DNA of 64,000 nt from Flavobacterium sp. HSC-32F16 (lineage in GTDB: Bacteria; Bacteroidota; Bacteroidia; Flavobacteriales; Flavobacteriaceae): contig NZ_JALKAC010000006.1 in assembly GCF_024171645.1 (NCBI RefSeq), positions 62,001 through 126,000 on the forward strand, in the 5' to 3' direction. The position numbers and the translations under genes were made by a program. The notes beneath the pieces are model-generated. The model saw nothing but the letters and a program-made list of their open reading frames with translations, did no database searches and was not told where the DNA came from. The stretch's first letter is position 1. Each line of letters begins with the position of its first letter. Positions 27,389 to 36,206 of the stretch are shown piece by piece.

Positions 27389-30300
27389 ATGAATCAAAAT
27401 GACTCTTTTTTCGGCCGACCACCGGAAGACAATTTCTATTATTTTAAACGATGTTTGGTTGTGGCAATTTTTGTGCTGTTGCCATTTCTAAAAGTCCAGG
27501 CACAATGTAAAACATTAGTTTGGTCAGATGAATTTAACGGTACTACTGTCGACCTAACCAAGTGGCAGAGTATTTCAGGAAACGGTTGTCCGGCTCTTTG
27601 TGGATTTGGAAATGCTGAGGCTCAGCGTTACGACCCAAATCAGGCGACAATTGTAAAAGAAGGCGCAAACAGTTATTTGAACATTCAGGCAAAATATGAG
27701 CCGAATGGCGCATTTCCTGATCAGCCTTATGCTTCTTCAAAATTAACTACAGAAGGAAAGTATTCCCTTAAATACGGTAGAGTTGAAGCCCGAATGAAGC
27801 TATCAAACGGACAAGGTGCATGGCCTGCGTTTTGGATGCTTCCGGTAGGAGGAAACTGGCCATATACAGGTGAAATTGATATTATGGAAGCCAAACACAG
27901 AAACCCACAATCTGTAGACGGAACAATTCATTATGATGGAAACGGATATCATTATACAGGAAGAAGTTATAGTTCTCCAACGGATTTATCTACAGACTTT
28001 CATGTGTATGCGGTAGAATGGGGACCAAATTTTATTAAATGGTATATTGATGATATTTTATTTCACACCGCAACTCCAAATACTACGGTAAACGGCGGAT
28101 GGCCTTTTAACGATAATCAGTTTTATATCATTTTAAATCTGGCTGTTGGTAGTGCAGGGACGCCTTATACAAGTGTAAATGGGGCAGGAGTGGCACCAGT
28201 TCCGGCTGATTTCCCTGCAAAACTACAGGTAGATTACGTTCGTGTTTATGACGGAAGTTATAAATATGGCGTTGCCGGAGATGCAAAAGTATACCAAAAC
28301 GAAACAGGTAAAACGTATTCTATAAACGCTATTACTGGCGCAACGTATAATTGGACAGTTCCTGCGGGAGCAACTATTACTGCGGGGCAGGGAACAAATG
28401 CCGTAACTGTAAATTGGGGAACTGCAGGCGGAGATGTTTCGGTAACAGCAACAACTTCTGGCTGTACGGCAAATACGTATAAACTGGCTGTAAAAACTGA
28501 ACCTGCTATTCCGGTAGAGAAAATTCAGGAAGATTTTCAAACGAACAGAAATGTTGTTTACGGAAACAAAACGGGAGTTTTGACAGAAGCTGTAGCAAAT
28601 CCTTCTGCGACCGGAATTAATACTTCGGCTTTGGTAGGAAGATATGTTCGTAATTCTTCTGAATTGTACGATGTTTTCAATATCAAAAATGTAGTAATCA
28701 GCAATGCGAATGATTATGTATACGGAAGAAAAAGAATTTCTTTTGATTTGTATACTTCGGCTCCGGTTGGAACTAAAGTTTCACTGCAGTTAGAAAATAG
28801 CAATGTAACAACGGCAATCAATTATCCGTTAGGAAGACACAGTGGTTACAAAGCAACAACAACAGTTCAGAATAAATGGGAAACAATCGAGTTTGAATTT
28901 GAAAAAATTATCGATCCAAATACAAGCGCTTTGACGATTAATAATGTGGCTTTACTTTTTGAATCCAATTCAAATTCTGGAGCAACGTATTATTTTGATA
29001 ACCTGTTGACAAGAGCTACACCAGAAAAACCAATTGTTGCCACAGACGTATTGCAGAATTACGACGGCATTAATAAAATTATAAAAGGAACTACAACAGG
29101 AACGTATTCTGTGGTGGCAAATCCGGGTTCAAACGCTGTTAACTCGTCAGCAAATGTGGCGAGATATGTTAGAAACGTAACCGAACAATACGATGTACTT
29201 TTCTTTAATACACAAAGCACGATTGAAGATGCTGGTTTACTAAAAAATCAGACAAATAAAATCATGATTGATGTGTATACAACTGCTCCAGTTGGTACAG
29301 TTGTAAGTTTGAATTTAGAAAACAGCGCAACTTCACTTCCTGCCAATTACCCAACAGGAAGAAACAGTAATTATGTTGCGATTACAACGAAACAAAACCA
29401 ATGGGAAACCTTGACTTTCTATTTCAATTCAAGCCCGGATGCAGGAACTTCAAATTTGGCTGTAAACCAAATGGTTTTATTGTTTAACTCAGGTTCTTTT
29501 ACAAGCGATACCTATTATTTTGATAATATCAGAATTGGAGCAACAAAACTTCCGGACACATTTACGCTTGGAGTTGTTTACGAAGATTATCAAACGGTTC
29601 ACAATATTACGTTTAGAGATGCTATCGGAACTTATACAGCAAACGTAGCAAACCCGAGTGCGACAGGAATTAATACTTCATCAAATGTTGGAAGATATAT
29701 TCGTAAGTCAACAGAATTATATGATAATTTCTCCTTCAATACGACTTTAACCAATATTGGAGATTTCAAAGCGGGAACTAAAAAATTCGCTATGGATGTT
29801 TATACCTCTGCTCCGGTTGGATCTGTTATTTCATGGCAGGCAGAAAGCAGTGCTTCGGTTCCGTCAAATTATCCGGTAGGAAGACACAGTATTTATCAGG
29901 GAGTTGTAAAACAAACTAATACTTGGCATACGGTAACTTTTACATATGCAAGTACGCCGGACGCTTCGACTTTAGACAGCGAAGTAAACCGTTTTGTTTT
30001 CTTATATGAGCCGGGAACAAATTCTGGAAACACCTATTATTTTGACAATTTAAGAGCTTTAAATTTAGTTTCGACAGAAACTCCAGTTGGATTACCTGCA
30101 CCGTGGGTTAGTACAGATTTAGGTGCGGTAACACCAGCGGGAGAAGCAGCACATTCTAGCGGCACTTTTACTATTAAAGGTTCGGGAACTGATATTTGGG
30201 AAACCAGCGATCAATTTCAGTTTGTAAATCAGTCTATTACAGGTGATGCAGAAATTATTGCAAAAGTAAATTCGTTAACGAATACCAATACGTATGCAAA

Positions 30301-31345
30301 AGCGGGAGTAATGTTTAGAGAAACGTTAACGCCAAATTCTAAACACGCCATGACTGATGCAAGCGCTGCGGCAGGAATTGAGTTTTTATCTCGTATTGCA
30401 ACTTCGGGAGTAACCACTGCTGATGTAGTAACTGGAACAGCTCCAAAATGGGTTCGTTTGGTAAGGTCAGGAAATACTTTTACTTCATATTCATCGGATA
30501 ACGGAACAACCTGGACACAGGTTGGAACACCAAAAACTATTACAATGGCCAATACCATTTATGTGGGAATGGCAGTTACTTCTCACGCAAACGGAACTCT
30601 GGCAACAGGTGTTTTCAGTGATGTTATGGTTCGAAATAATACTGCAAATCCAAGTGTAAATTTAGCTTTAGGCAAAACAGCAACGGCTTCTACAGAAGAA
30701 AATCCAACATTATCTGCAAGTAAAGCAACAGACGGAGATGGAACAGTTTCAAGATGGGCGAGTTCTTTCGCTAATACTTCAGAATGGATTTATGTGGATT
30801 TAGGAAGCAATTATAATCTTAATCGTGTAGTACTTAAATGGGAAGCAGCTTATGCAACGCAGTATAAAGTACAGCTTTCTACAGATAATGTTTTCACAGA
30901 AAATGAAACTATCAATACACAAACGGCAAGTGACGGAGGAACAGATGATTTAACGGTAAGCGGAACAGGAAGATACCTGCGTATTTTATGTACGGCAAAA
31001 GCTTTGGCTCCTTACGGTTATTCATTGTTTGAAATAGAAGCTTACGGATCGGTTTCATCAGCTAAAAAAGTAAATAGTAGTGTTGAAGAAACTCAGGCTG
31101 AAAATACCGCTTTTACAGTGTATCCAAATCCGGCGGGTAATTATATTCAGGTTTCACTTCCTGAGAAATTAGAGAATGCAGTCATTACGATTTACGACAA
31201 TTCAGGTACGCTGATGCTTCAAAATAAACCTGAAGCCAATGCCAGTGAAAGTGTAATTGATTTAAGCAGACTGACTAAAGGAATTTATATTTTGAATTTC
31301 AAATCAGATCAAAAAAGCTGGACCAAAAAACTGATCAAGCAATAA
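27389..31345 (+). CDS. Modular secreted GH16 endo-beta-1,3-glucanase with T9SS tail
   Basis: This 1318-residue protein has an N-terminal hydrophobic signal region (residues 22-38), then a GH16 domain to about 290 with EIDIME at 162-167 (nucleophile and acid/base Glu). A short Ig/PKD-like domain follows, then three tandem repeats of about 150 residues (starting QEDFQTNRNVVYG, LQNYDGINKII and YEDYQTVHNITF, each ending TYYFDN), probably beta-sandwich binding modules. After these come a DUF1349/LamG-like domain (AGVMFRETLTPNSKHAM), an F5/8-type C or CBM32 domain (LALGKTATAST) and a type A T9SS sorting domain (YPNPAGNYIQV, LIKQ end). The GH16 motif fits laminarinase-type activity. The enzyme should act at the cell surface or in the medium, and it heads a run of four T9SS cargo genes. 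Confidence 0.95.
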   Translation: MNQNDSFFGRPPEDNFYYFKRCLVVAIFVLLPFLKVQAQCKTLVWSDEFNGTTVDLTKWQSISGNGCPALCGFGNAEAQRYDPNQATIVKEGANSYLNIQAKYEPNGAFPDQPYASSKLTTEGKYSLKYGRVEARMKLSNGQGAWPAFWMLPVGGNWPYTGEIDIMEAKHRNPQSVDGTIHYDGNGYHYTGRSYSSPTDLSTDFHVYAVEWGPNFIKWYIDDILFHTATPNTTVNGGWPFNDNQFYIILNLAVGSAGTPYTSVNGAGVAPVPADFPAKLQVDYVRVYDGSYKYGVAGDAKVYQNETGKTYSINAITGATYNWTVPAGATITAGQGTNAVTVNWGTAGGDVSVTATTSGCTANTYKLAVKTEPAIPVEKIQEDFQTNRNVVYGNKTGVLTEAVANPSATGINTSALVGRYVRNSSELYDVFNIKNVVISNANDYVYGRKRISFDLYTSAPVGTKVSLQLENSNVTTAINYPLGRHSGYKATTTVQNKWETIEFEFEKIIDPNTSALTINNVALLFESNSNSGATYYFDNLLTRATPEKPIVATDVLQNYDGINKIIKGTTTGTYSVVANPGSNAVNSSANVARYVRNVTEQYDVLFFNTQSTIEDAGLLKNQTNKIMIDVYTTAPVGTVVSLNLENSATSLPANYPTGRNSNYVAITTKQNQWETLTFYFNSSPDAGTSNLAVNQMVLLFNSGSFTSDTYYFDNIRIGATKLPDTFTLGVVYEDYQTVHNITFRDAIGTYTANVANPSATGINTSSNVGRYIRKSTELYDNFSFNTTLTNIGDFKAGTKKFAMDVYTSAPVGSVISWQAESSASVPSNYPVGRHSIYQGVVKQTNTWHTVTFTYASTPDASTLDSEVNRFVFLYEPGTNSGNTYYFDNLRALNLVSTETPVGLPAPWVSTDLGAVTPAGEAAHSSGTFTIKGSGTDIWETSDQFQFVNQSITGDAEIIAKVNSLTNTNTYAKAGVMFRETLTPNSKHAMTDASAAAGIEFLSRIATSGVTTADVVTGTAPKWVRLVRSGNTFTSYSSDNGTTWTQVGTPKTITMANTIYVGMAVTSHANGTLATGVFSDVMVRNNTANPSVNLALGKTATASTEENPTLSASKATDGDGTVSRWASSFANTSEWIYVDLGSNYNLNRVVLKWEAAYATQYKVQLSTDNVFTENETINTQTASDGGTDDLTVSGTGRYLRILCTAKALAPYGYSLFEIEAYGSVSSAKKVNSSVEETQAENTAFTVYPNPAGNYIQVSLPEKLENAVITIYDNSGTLMLQNKPEANASESVIDLSRLTKGIYILNFKSDQKSWTKKLIKQ

Positions 31346-31352
31346 TTAAAAA

Positions 31353-31452
31353 ATCCGCTGGGTGTAATTCATTTTAAAAATAACCCCCAATATTCAAAAA
31401 AGCTGGAATTAAATTTAAAAGGATAGCACCAAGAATTGCACCCCCGGCGGAT
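31353..31452. repeat. Inverted repeat between GH16 and GH64
   Basis: ATCCGCTGGGTGTAATT (31353-31369) pairs with AATTGCACCCCCGGCGGAT (31434-31452) with small bulges, about 64 nt apart. It is unusually GC-rich for this region. It may be a read-through terminator or a processing site in a long polycistronic message. Confidence 0.6.
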
Positions 31453-31521
31453 CAATAAAGTCATAATAAAAAAAGGACTTTGGTTTAGAATCTATTTATG
31501 TAACCCCAAAATTATTTAGAT

Positions 31522-34179
31522 ATGAAAAACAATAAACTTAAAAAATTATCCATTCTGACAACACTGTTTCTGGTGTTCTCAAGTCTAATGCACGGACAGG
31601 GAGCGATTCCTTTTACCATTAGTAATACTTCTCCGTTTAATGATAACGAATTGTATGTAGCCATTGTTGGTATCGATTATACAACCGGAAACCACGTTTG
31701 GGTAAATGCCAAAACGAGTCAGGTTTTACCAATGAATGCTTCTTACAATACCGTTACGGGACCAACATATGGAGGAAATACGGGACCCGGGCAAAACTCA
31801 AAATATGCGGCTTGTTTCACTAAGCTGAGTGAAATTCCAAATAAAACGTTCACTCTGCCTTTAATTGCAGGATGCAGGGTTTTTATTTCTAAAGGTTCAC
31901 AATTGTATTTTTACTTTTTTGGAGCCAATGGAGCGCCTTCTGGATATGCATCACCAAATCCGCAGAATGCCACCGATCCAAATCAGGGAATTTTATATGA
32001 AATGATTGAATTAACAAACAATCAGCATGGTTTCTTTGGAAATCCAACACGAGTAGATTCGTATAAATATCCAATGGGATTAGAATTGTTTGGTGCCAAT
32101 GGTTACCAGAAAAAAGTAGGAGATCTGAAAAAGCATGCTGATATTGTTGCGGCTTTTAAAGCAAATGTTCCGGCTGAATTTCAAGGCTGTGTAAACAATA
32201 CAACGGGCGAAATTACGGCACCGTCTAAAACTCCGGCTTATGCTGAAGGTTCAGGACAATATGCAAACTACTTAAAAAGCTATATTGACGCTATCTGGAA
32301 TAAATACAAAAATGAAGATTTGATTTTTTATGCCGGAGATGCCGGAGTATTTAAAGGAAGAGTTATTGGCGAACAGCTGGAAATGGTTGGGCAGTCAGGC
32401 GCTTTTGTTGGAAGAACAGGAAGAGTTCAAAATCGTCCTACAACTCAGGAAGCACTTGAGGGAAAAGGAGTTCTGGACAGAAGACTGGTTGACGGCGATT
32501 TAGATCTTGTAATTCAGTCACAGCTTACAGCGGCAATTAACCGTCATGTTGTAAACACGACAACAGCAAATCCGGGACAGCAGAATTGGTATGATGCTTC
32601 AAAATATTATCAGGTAAACCCAACCAATCATTATTCTAAATTCTGGCATTTACCGGGAATTAATATTGATAATCTGGCGTATGGATTTGCTTATGATGAT
32701 GTTGCCGATCAGTCGCCGTCGCTTCATTCACCGCAGCCAACAAAAGTTATTGCTGTTTTTGGCGGTTATGCAGGAACGGTTCCATCTGTTCCGGCTTCTA
32801 CAGATGTTATTACAGTTTATAAAGATTGTAACTACACAGGCTTTTCCGGCGGATTAACAATTGGAGATTATAATCTGGCTCGTTTAAATTCTTTAGGGGT
32901 TTTAAATGATGATATTTCTTCGCTTAAAATCACTCAGGGTTATCAGGCGATTTTATATCAGGATGATAATTTTACTGGAGCTTCAACCGTAATTAATTCT
33001 GATAATTCTTGTTTAAACACAACATGGAATGACAAAGTTACGTCTATTAGAATTTTGGCAAACGGAACCACAACTTTAGGAAATCAGACTTTCTATTTGC
33101 AAAACAGAAACAGCGGTTTATACTTAGATGTCTGGAATTCAAGTTTGTCTAATGGAGCAGGTATTAATCAAGGAGCGTTGAATTCTGGAAATAATCAGAA
33201 ATTCACTTTTACACATTTAGGCGACGGATTGTATAAAATTATTGCCAACCACAGCAGCCAGTCTTTAGATATCAATAATTTCAATAAGGCAAACGGCGCG
33301 CGTTTAGAGCAATATCCATACAATGCAACTACAAATCAACAGTTTGTATTGGTTTCTACAGGGGATGGTTTCTATAAAATTGTAGCAAGACACAGCGGCA
33401 GAATCGTTGAGGTTGCTGGCGCAAGTACAGCTTCTGGCGCAATTGTACAGCAATGGGATAATAACAACCAAACTTGCGGACAATGGAAATTAGTTCCGGC
33501 AACAAGTTCTCAGACTTCAGTTTTAATTCAGGCAGAAGATTATTCAGCCATGAACGGTATTCAGGTTGAAGCCACTACAGATACAGGCGGAGGATCAAAT
33601 GTTGGTTATACCGAAACGGGTGACTGGTTAGCGTATAACAGCATTAATTTTCCAACAACAGGTTCGTATTTAATTGAATACAGGGTTGCAAGCGGTGTTA
33701 ACGGCGGCAGATTATCTTCTGATTTAAACGGCGGAACCATTGTTTTAGGAAATGTTGACATTCCAAATACAGGAGGATGGCAAAACTGGCAGACGGTTTC
33801 ACAAACTGTAAATGTAAATGCAGGAACGTACAATTTTGGGATCTACATTCAGAACACGGGAATGAACATCAACTGGATTAAAATTACAAAAGTAGGTGCA
33901 GGATTGGCTGCTAAAACGGCTTCGGTTCAAACAGAAGAAGATGTACCTGCGGAAACAGCCTTAAATGTTTATCCAAGTCCTGTTGAAAATACATTGTTTA
34001 CCACAACAGACCTTTCCGGTGGAGATGTAAAAATCGTTAATGCACAATCAGGAAATACTGTTTTATCGAAAAAAAGCAATGGTAACAGCATCGATGTTTC
34101 GCATTTAGCAAAAGGAATCTATTTGATTGTTTTTGAAAAAGAAGGTAAACAGACGATCAAGCGTTTCATTAAGAAATAA
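31522..34179 (+). CDS. Secreted GH64 beta-1,3-glucanase with crystallin, ricin and CBM6 modules
   Basis: The product has 885 residues: signal peptide, a GH64 thaumatin-like domain to about 415, then a beta/gamma-crystallin domain (429-512), a ricin-type beta-trefoil (about 515-660), CBM6 (about 668-793) and a T9SS tail. In GH64 enzymes the catalytic pair is a Glu and an Asp 16 residues apart; here they match GILYEMIEL near 160 and RVDSYKYPM near 177. GH64 releases laminari-pentaose-size products from beta-1,3-glucan. The crystallin part has two sites fitting the N/D-N/D-x-x-S/T-S calcium motif (NDDISS and NDKVTS). The CBM6 and ricin parts should bind glucan or other glycan. The C-terminal half is nearly identical to that of the protease encoded at 36207. 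Confidence 0.92.
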   Translation: MKNNKLKKLSILTTLFLVFSSLMHGQGAIPFTISNTSPFNDNELYVAIVGIDYTTGNHVWVNAKTSQVLPMNASYNTVTGPTYGGNTGPGQNSKYAACFTKLSEIPNKTFTLPLIAGCRVFISKGSQLYFYFFGANGAPSGYASPNPQNATDPNQGILYEMIELTNNQHGFFGNPTRVDSYKYPMGLELFGANGYQKKVGDLKKHADIVAAFKANVPAEFQGCVNNTTGEITAPSKTPAYAEGSGQYANYLKSYIDAIWNKYKNEDLIFYAGDAGVFKGRVIGEQLEMVGQSGAFVGRTGRVQNRPTTQEALEGKGVLDRRLVDGDLDLVIQSQLTAAINRHVVNTTTANPGQQNWYDASKYYQVNPTNHYSKFWHLPGINIDNLAYGFAYDDVADQSPSLHSPQPTKVIAVFGGYAGTVPSVPASTDVITVYKDCNYTGFSGGLTIGDYNLARLNSLGVLNDDISSLKITQGYQAILYQDDNFTGASTVINSDNSCLNTTWNDKVTSIRILANGTTTLGNQTFYLQNRNSGLYLDVWNSSLSNGAGINQGALNSGNNQKFTFTHLGDGLYKIIANHSSQSLDINNFNKANGARLEQYPYNATTNQQFVLVSTGDGFYKIVARHSGRIVEVAGASTASGAIVQQWDNNNQTCGQWKLVPATSSQTSVLIQAEDYSAMNGIQVEATTDTGGGSNVGYTETGDWLAYNSINFPTTGSYLIEYRVASGVNGGRLSSDLNGGTIVLGNVDIPNTGGWQNWQTVSQTVNVNAGTYNFGIYIQNTGMNINWIKITKVGAGLAAKTASVQTEEDVPAETALNVYPSPVENTLFTTTDLSGGDVKIVNAQSGNTVLSKKSNGNSIDVSHLAKGIYLIVFEKEGKQTIKRFIKK
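32806..33903 (+). repeat. Crystallin-ricin-CBM6 cassette, copy 1
   Basis: These 1,098 bp encode 366 residues that match 37713-38810 without a single insertion or deletion. By eye, around 30 residues differ. Many third-codon positions differ, so the duplication is not recent or has diverged under protein-level selection. Confidence 0.9.
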
Positions 34180-34218
34180 TTTCATATTTCAGATTGATTT
34201 TCAAAGTATTATAAAATA

Positions 34219-34257
34219 TTTAGATTGGAATTTGGCTTCGCCAAATTCCAATCTAAA
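34219..34257 (+). terminator. Perfect 18-bp hairpin between GH64 and GH18
   Basis: TTTAGATTGGAATTTGGC (34219-34236) and GCCAAATTCCAATCTAAA (34240-34257) are exact complements around TTC, the tightest possible loop. It lies 40 bp after the GH64 stop. No T tract follows, so it may stabilise the 3' end of the message instead of ending it. Confidence 0.75.
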
Positions 34258-34318
34258 ATCTAAAACTCAATAACCGTCCCCACATTTACGAGTTTATTAA
34301 TCTATTAAAACAATTATT

Positions 34319-35944
34319 ATGAAAAACAATTACAGAAGAATGCTGCAGAAATGCATGATTATTTTAGTGTTGGGTGTTTTTAATTTGATGACAGCCCAGA
34401 AAAAAGTAATAGCTTATGTTCCAAACTGGATTGATTTGAATGCTTTTTCAAGTACAATTCAGTACAGTAAATTAACGCATATTAATATTGCGTTCGAAAA
34501 TCCAGATGCAAGTGGTTATTTGAGTTTTAATTCAGGAAATAATGCCATTATAAATGCAGCTCATGCTCAAAATGTAAAAGTTTTTGTTTCTCTGGGAGGA
34601 GGTGCAATCTCTGAAGGCGGTGCGATTCGCGACAATTATTTTAATTTAATTACACCTGCCAACAGAACAGCTTTTGTCCAAAAAATCTACGATTATGTTG
34701 CAGCACATAATTTTGACGGAGTCGATGTAGATTTAGAAGGTCCTGCGATTAATGGTGATTACGGAGGATTTGTAATTGCTCTGGCCAATAAACTGCATGC
34801 TAACGGAAAGTTGATTACAGCAGCACTTTCAGAAGGATATGGCGGTGCCAATGTACCTTCATCTACTTTTGCAGCTTACGATTGGATCAATATTATGGCA
34901 TATGATGCAACAGGCCCATGGCAGCCAGGAAATCCCGGTCAGCATTCTCCATATAGTATGGCTGTAAACCAATTTAATTACTGGACAGGAAGAGGGTTAC
35001 CGGCAAGTAAAGCTATTATTGGACTGCCTTTTTACGGATACGGCTTTGGTGCTTCGGCCAATCAGGGAATTTCTTATGCTAATATTGTGGCTCAATATCC
35101 GGGAGCTGAAAATTTGGATCAGGTTGCCAATACAATCTATTATAACGGAATTCCAACCATCAAAGCAAAAACAACTTTTGCCATCCAAAATGCAGGCGGT
35201 GTTATGATTTGGGAATTATCACAAGATGCAACGGGTTCTAAATCATTATTAACAGCCGTAAATCAAGTAATTACCGGAAGCAATCCTCCAACAGGAACGG
35301 GAACTTTAATTCAGGCTGAAAATTACAATACCATGAGTGGTGTTCAGACAGAAGCTACTACAGATACTGGCGGCGGATTAAATGTTGGTTACTGTGATAC
35401 AGGCGACTGGATGGCCTATTACAATATCAATTTTCCAACTTCAGGAAATTATGTAATTGAATACCGAGTTGCAAGTGCAGTTACCGGCGGCAGATTATCA
35501 TCTGACTTAAGTGCAGGAACTATTCAGCTTGGTGCGGTAAATGTACCAAATACAGGAGGCTGGCAAAACTGGCAGACCATTACTCAAACCGTAAATGTAA
35601 ATGCGGGAACCTATAACTTCGGAATATATGTTCAAAATACAGGTTTTAATTTAAACTGGTTTAGAATCACAAAATCAGCTTCAGGCTTAGCTGCTAAATC
35701 GGTTGCCGCAGATAAAATTGAAAGTCTCACTGTTTATCCAAATCCATCAGAAGATACACTTTTCTTTTCGGCAGAAGTTTCGGGAGCAAATGTAAGCATC
35801 ATTAATTCTGAAGGCGGTGCAACAGTTTCTACACAAAAAGCAAACGAGAACAGTATTAATGTTTCAGGTTTAAAAAGCGGTATCTATTTGATTTTAGTAG
35901 AAAAAGACGGAATCAAAACGGTAAGACGTTTTATTAAAAAATAA
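34319..35944 (+). CDS. Secreted GH18 chitinase with CBM6 and T9SS tail
   Basis: The product has 541 residues: signal peptide (to TAQ near residue 26), a GH18 barrel to about 325, CBM6 (about 335-455) and a T9SS sorting domain. The barrel shows KVFVSLGGG and the catalytic FDGVDVDLEGP with acid Glu near residue 140; Tyr and Trp lining residues follow in INIMAYDATGPW and GGVMIWELSQD. Family GH18 cleaves chitin by substrate-assisted retention; endo-N-acetylglucosaminidase is a possible alternative. The CBM6 resembles those of the two neighbouring genes but is more diverged. Its place among beta-1,3-glucanases points to fungal-type walls. Confidence 0.94.
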   Translation: MKNNYRRMLQKCMIILVLGVFNLMTAQKKVIAYVPNWIDLNAFSSTIQYSKLTHINIAFENPDASGYLSFNSGNNAIINAAHAQNVKVFVSLGGGAISEGGAIRDNYFNLITPANRTAFVQKIYDYVAAHNFDGVDVDLEGPAINGDYGGFVIALANKLHANGKLITAALSEGYGGANVPSSTFAAYDWINIMAYDATGPWQPGNPGQHSPYSMAVNQFNYWTGRGLPASKAIIGLPFYGYGFGASANQGISYANIVAQYPGAENLDQVANTIYYNGIPTIKAKTTFAIQNAGGVMIWELSQDATGSKSLLTAVNQVITGSNPPTGTGTLIQAENYNTMSGVQTEATTDTGGGLNVGYCDTGDWMAYYNINFPTSGNYVIEYRVASAVTGGRLSSDLSAGTIQLGAVNVPNTGGWQNWQTITQTVNVNAGTYNFGIYVQNTGFNLNWFRITKSASGLAAKSVAADKIESLTVYPNPSEDTLFFSAEVSGANVSIINSEGGATVSTQKANENSINVSGLKSGIYLILVEKDGIKTVRRFIKK

Positions 35945-35956
35945 CTTTTTCTATGT

Positions 35957-36144
35957 AAAGCCACAGATTAAAGAATTGGCAGGGTTAATTTTTTTAACTG
36001 TGACAAAAAATAAACTGCTGTGAATTACACAAATTTTCACAAATTATTATTAGAGCAGAAATTCGCGAAAATTAGTGTAATTCGTGGCTAAACAATGAAT
36101 TTAAGCTGCAGATTATGAATCATTTTAATCTCTTAATCTGTGGC
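35957..36144. repeat. Nested inverted repeats between GH18 and the protease gene
   Basis: The outer dyad GCCACAGATTAAAGA (35960-35974) pairs with TCTTAATCTGTGGC (36131-36144) with one bulge. The inner dyad GAATTACACAAATTTTC (36022-36038) pairs with GAAAATTAGTGTAATTC (36067-36083) with one mismatch. The words match the family seen at 15165-15330 (gccacga, aatctgtggc). Confidence 0.7.
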
Positions 36145-36206
36145 AAAATTCTATGTGTTTAAAAAATACCCAAATATTATTGTAATCCTTTTTACCCCAA
36201 ATAAAT

